Assembly (NCBI GenBank): GCA_049724395.1
Contig: JAUGWO010000024.1
Coordinates: forward strand, 1 to 64,000
DNA from: Spongospora subterranea f. sp. subterranea
Taxonomy: Eukaryota > Endomyxa: Phytomyxea > Phytomyxea > Plasmodiophorida
DNA length: 64,000 nucleotides
Direction of reading: 5' to 3'
Every line of letters starts with the position of its first letter. Position 1 is the first letter of the stretch. Positions 60,822-64,000 of the stretch are shown piece after piece. The position numbers and the translations under genes are program-made. A model generated the notes under the pieces. That model was not told the origin of the DNA. It ran no database searches and was given only the letters and a program-made list of their open reading frames with translations.

Positions 60822-61586
60822 ATCCTTACGCAACCCAAGTCCTGCAGCAGCTGGCGCCGCTTGTAGTTTGCAGTTTTACATACAGTTTGTGCAATATGCT
60901 TCTCTTGAGCAAGGACCGCCTGTTTATCATCAAGGTGGACCTCAATTCCTAAATATCGACGAGGCGATGAGATTTCGGCACCCAAACTGGATCGCAGAAC
61001 GTAGTTTCGATTTTTGAGGTTCTACTTTGCGACAATAGCAAACACTGGACACTCGTCTTTGCAACCAGGCAACGGATTGAAGCAGTTGACACTAGAAGGG
61101 GATCCACCGAATGAGAAAGGATATGTTGCCCAATGATATCGGTTTAATTTTTTGGGCATTTTGAGGGTTTCTGGTCGTTGAATCTCCAGTCGAAGGTTTT
61201 GAGTTGATTTCACTCTTCGTATTCAATTCTTGGTCAACAGGACAAGATTGAATGGTGCCAATCATATCCAAGCGTTATTCAGGCCAGAGATTGAACAGTA
61301 CAACCTTCAATTGCGCACCAGAAATGGCATCTATGTCGACAACATGGAGATTGCGGCCACCAAAGACGTCCAACGACACATTGATCAAAAATTGAGCGAA
61401 AACATAGTAATCAACCTTCAGCGAAGCCGCGGCGCGTTCTCATTTCTCACCTAGCTATATCGACAAACGTTGGGTCAAACCTCCAATATCTTGTATATGC
61501 TCTTCACATCAGCAACGACTGCCTCAGACCTTTGCCAATTGACTAGAAGAGCGCCAGAGGACAGCAAAGGACATTATCGATTTATG
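60822..61586. other. no confident gene
   Basis: Frame 61230-61454 on + is protein-like (it contains QALFRPEIEQYNLQLRTR) but unmatched and isolated; it may be a retroelement fragment. Nothing else could be supported. Confidence 0.3.
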
Positions 61587-61995
61587 CTAAATGAAAGTGA
61601 TCCGAGAACCCTCTTCAAAAGCTACTGTTGCTGGCGTCGTGGCGCTCGTACCCTTCGGCATCTCAACGCCCGACACCTCAGATGCGTATGCCTCGTTTTC
61701 CACTTCAAAGAGGGATCGGTCGATGGCGAGCAAGGTCTCGACGGTCGATGTGCCCGCCAGGATTATCCCGTTGACCAGAATCACGAGTATTGCCAGGAGG
61801 ATCACCGGGCACCCTGATAACAGTTACGAATCGGACATCGGCAATGTGACACAAATACGTTTGTTTGCATTTTCTGCATTGTAAATCACTGAACACTGAA
61901 GGATTCACACTGGAACTCACCGGAGTTCCGATTTTATCCTTAAATAGGTTTGAAACAACAGAGACAGTAAGAGATTCAAATTGGATGTCATCTAA
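61587..61995 (-). other. possible coding exons, gene not resolved
   Basis: On the minus strand a protein-like stretch (QLELDDIQFESLTVSVVSNL, about 61995-61921) ends at a good donor (GTGAGT at 61920) with an acceptor ending ATGCAG about 47 bases later. Further down an open frame begins with a strongly hydrophobic segment (ILLAILVILVNGIILAG) but has no ATG. These could be exons of a membrane or secreted protein, but I could not join them in phase. Confidence 0.25.
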
Positions 61996-62407
61996 TTCCA
62001 GCTGCTGACATATAATATTGTATGACAGATGAATAAATCACATATTGTAAAAACACCAAAATGAAGTTCATTAATAGACGAAGGCGATTATATGGTCAAC
62101 TCTGGCGACGTGATGATTGAAAGTTGATATATCTTCATCGGTTCAAAAGAAAGGTGAAAAGAACAATCAATTGGTTAAGGTGTTAGATAATACTGCTATG
62201 TGGAGCGTTTTTGAACAAAGGCACTGTGTGAATGGGGATGCCCTGAGTATTGAAGCACATCAATCGGCGATCTAACGATCACGAGAGAGAGCGTCAAAAG
62301 AAGAAAAACAACAGAGCGAATGTATTGAAAAGGGAATATAAACAGAATAGAAGAATTTTGCGATTATGCACAAATCTTATGATAAGCATTTTGGTTCGAG
62401 AGGACGG
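61996..62407. other. AT-rich spacer, no gene seen
   Basis: Only a Lys/Arg-rich short frame (62250-62465, +) without motifs occurs here. Confidence 0.35.
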
Positions 62408-62955
62408 TCAGGCATCAATGTCGTCATCAGGAGATGAGGACACGCCATCCTCATCATCAGCATAATCAAGTTTGTCACCTTTAGGAGATATTGGATTATG
62501 AACGTCGTCAAGCGGAAGGATAATGCTTACCAGAGCGCCGCTGTTTCCTCTGTTTACTGGCGCTCCGCCGATCGTGATCAGAGGAATATTTCTTATGATC
62601 GTGACGCCAATTCTGACGCGACGAATGTTTCTTGTGGGCACGTCGAGGACGATGATGTATTGCAGACGACGCTTGCGACGAGAGATGATCCTTCAGGCGA
62701 GACATATGATAACTACTGGGCAACACAAATATCAAAAATTACAAAGGGGTAAGTCCAATGATGGACTGACGACATGGGCACCCTAATCATGTTGTTGAAA
62801 AGCGCGGGGGCAGTTTCGATGATGTCATGTTTTTCAGATCGAGTATCGCATTCCGGTTGTGAGATAGAGATCCTAGCGGTGCCATCAGGATCGGCATAGC
62901 ATAGACCGAATGATATGACAATGCAGAGGCAAAGAGCAGCTGAACGACGAGACAT
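62408..62955 (-). CDS. putative secreted protein, splice structure uncertain
   Basis: The ATG at 62955 opens a clear signal peptide: MSRRSAALCLCIVISFGLCYA, likely cleaved before DPDG. About 40 mature residues follow before a probable intron near 62780. Downstream on the same strand are two further candidate exons separated by a 52-bp GT-AG intron. One encodes a His/Ser/Arg-rich stretch (HHRPRRAHKKHSSRQNWRHD), the other an acidic tail (DYADDEDGVSSSPDDDIDA) ending at 62408. The join from exon 1 to exon 2 is out of phase by my reading; the alternative acceptor gives a Ser/Val-rich continuation that stops early. The secreted start is good evidence; the rest is tentative. No known domain. Confidence 0.4.
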
Positions 62956-63749
62956 GATGTTTATGAGAATGGCGAGGACTTACTTCATGGTCGCAAGATG
63001 ATGCCCGGTTTGGACCCTGGGTCCATGGCGGACTCTAAACTACACTTGACCAGGTGTCATCCCCAGTCATGGATGAGCCCCCAGTTTATGACAAAGTCGA
63101 GTCAGAGAGACTCCAGGTTTTGCTGAGTCGACTCCGACTGACTCGGAATCGACTCAGTGTAACGGGGATTGGCGTAGGGACTAGGGGGCTTCCGGCACGG
63201 CAAACGCTGCACTGCCTGCACAACCCGCTGCGGACCGCCAGACGATGACGAAGAGTCTGAAATTAACCTTTGCGATGAATCTGAGTCCGATGTTATCGAG
63301 TGCGGGCGCCATTATGTGTCCGAGAACGAGGGTGACGGTCTTTCATTTGGCTGTCGAGTTCGTCTGGGGGTACTGTACCCCTCTCTGAGGACAATGCTCA
63401 TATTGAGCAGATTACTGTAAATGGACAGAAACAATTGGGTTGCAAACACTGCAATGCCAAAAAAGTCAAGCAGGTTTGTTCTTACGCCCATGATCCGATT
63501 TCCATAATACCGTCTACCCAACCCATCACATTTTTAGTTATGGGGAACCAAGAATACGTTCACCATTCGTCGGCATTTGAGAAGCAAACACAAATGAAGT
63601 GTACTGTCTTGACCCAACGCAGAAGAAGCTGACCAACGGGTTTGTGAAACTTTCTCAAAACAAAATTATTGAAAGAAAGAAAGCAGGTCCACCCATGAAA
63701 AGTCAACGTGTAGTCAGGTAATGATCGTTTGATCAACTGGATCATACAA
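62956..63749. other. no confident gene
   Basis: The + strand has a short frame with CKHCNAKKVKQ (63435-63632), which could be half of a BED-type zinc finger from a hAT element, but the His pair that should follow is not clear. A degenerate repeat of GAGTCGACTC-like words occurs at about 63100-63160. Confidence 0.3.
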
Positions 63750-63998
63750 TCATTCACAGCTGTTCAGTGTCGTGGAGCAGATTGATTTTGTCGATTTCTG
63801 CGCATCTTCAGCAAAAGATCGTACATGTTCCTTATGCAAAGCGTTGTAATTCTTGGTCAATGCAAGATTTGTCGATCCATTGTCTGCGGTTATCGTCCAC
63901 ACAGATGAATGCAAATTAAGATGCATGCCGCTAAGAGTTAGATAGAGCAGCTGCCAGACGCTCAGAAGCGTGAGGATATAGCACTCTGATGAATTCAA
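63750..63998 (-). pseudogene. hAT-like transposase fragment, runs off the window
   Basis: The minus-strand frame reads HLNLHSSVWTITADNGSTNL followed by ALTK, resembling the stretch around the second catalytic Asp of hAT transposases (T-DNA-N). Only about 80 residues are inside the window. The call rests on one motif. Confidence 0.45.
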
Positions 63999-64000
63999 CA

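Noticed and set aside
61705-61920. Minus-strand frame beginning at 61920
   Set aside because: The first codon is GTG and the first bases form a strong splice donor (GTGAGT), so the start of this frame is probably an intron.

Overview
The window is eukaryotic nuclear DNA. Nearly all convincing genes are split by many short GT-AG introns, mostly 43-60 bp (24 in the flippase gene, 15 in the PTEN-like gene). Their products are eukaryotic: 26S proteasome ATPase Rpt3, Golgi tether COG8, a P4 lipid flippase, PTEN and a Fused/STK36 kinase. Fused/STK36 is known from motile cilia, and two TPR-repeat genes lie beside it. A protist with a flagellated stage fits best. Very short, dense introns in a repeat-rich genome recall plasmodiophorid Rhizaria, but that placement is an impression and no marker gene here proves it. 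Exon coordinates below were worked out by hand from splice signals, reading phase and protein-family motifs.

Layout. 1-7 kb: broken transposons (PIF/Harbinger on +, MULE on -) and inverted repeats. 7.5-10 kb: a secreted glycine-rich protein and a Cys-rich F-box/LRR protein. 10.9-13.5 kb: a satellite of about 30 copies of an 85-bp unit. 13.7-14.75 kb: a 1-kb palindrome. 16.4-18.1 kb: a complete two-gene pogo-like transposon with terminal inverted repeats and TA target duplication. 18.2-19.4 kb: an element with 59-bp inverted ends. 21.2 kb: tRNA-Thr with an inverted partial copy. 21.65-24.2 kb: a decayed Ty3/gypsy pol on -. 24.7-39.3 kb: gene island (P4-ATPase, RPT3, PH-PH-PTEN, methyltransferase, LEA2-like membrane protein, COG8). 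39.6-47 kb: transposon wreckage (rve-type integrase pseudogene, gypsy fragments, palindromes). 47.4-58.7 kb: second gene island (TPR protein, Ser/Arg-rich protein, TPR protein, Fused-like kinase). 60.2-63 kb: a small basic protein and a putative secreted protein. 63.75 kb to the end: a hAT-like fragment.

How the genes relate. No operon logic applies. The first island mixes membrane lipid and traffic functions (flippase, PTEN lipid phosphatase, COG tether) with proteasome assembly. In the second island a Fused-like kinase with armadillo repeats lies next to two TPR proteins, which could reflect flagellar biology, but adjacency in a eukaryote is weak evidence. The main non-genic pattern is recurrent inverted duplication: at least seven separate loci, all in transposon-rich DNA, carry diverged head-to-head copies of a short stretch. 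The most complete mobile system is the two-gene pogo-like element, whose transposase frame is open but has lost its second catalytic aspartate.
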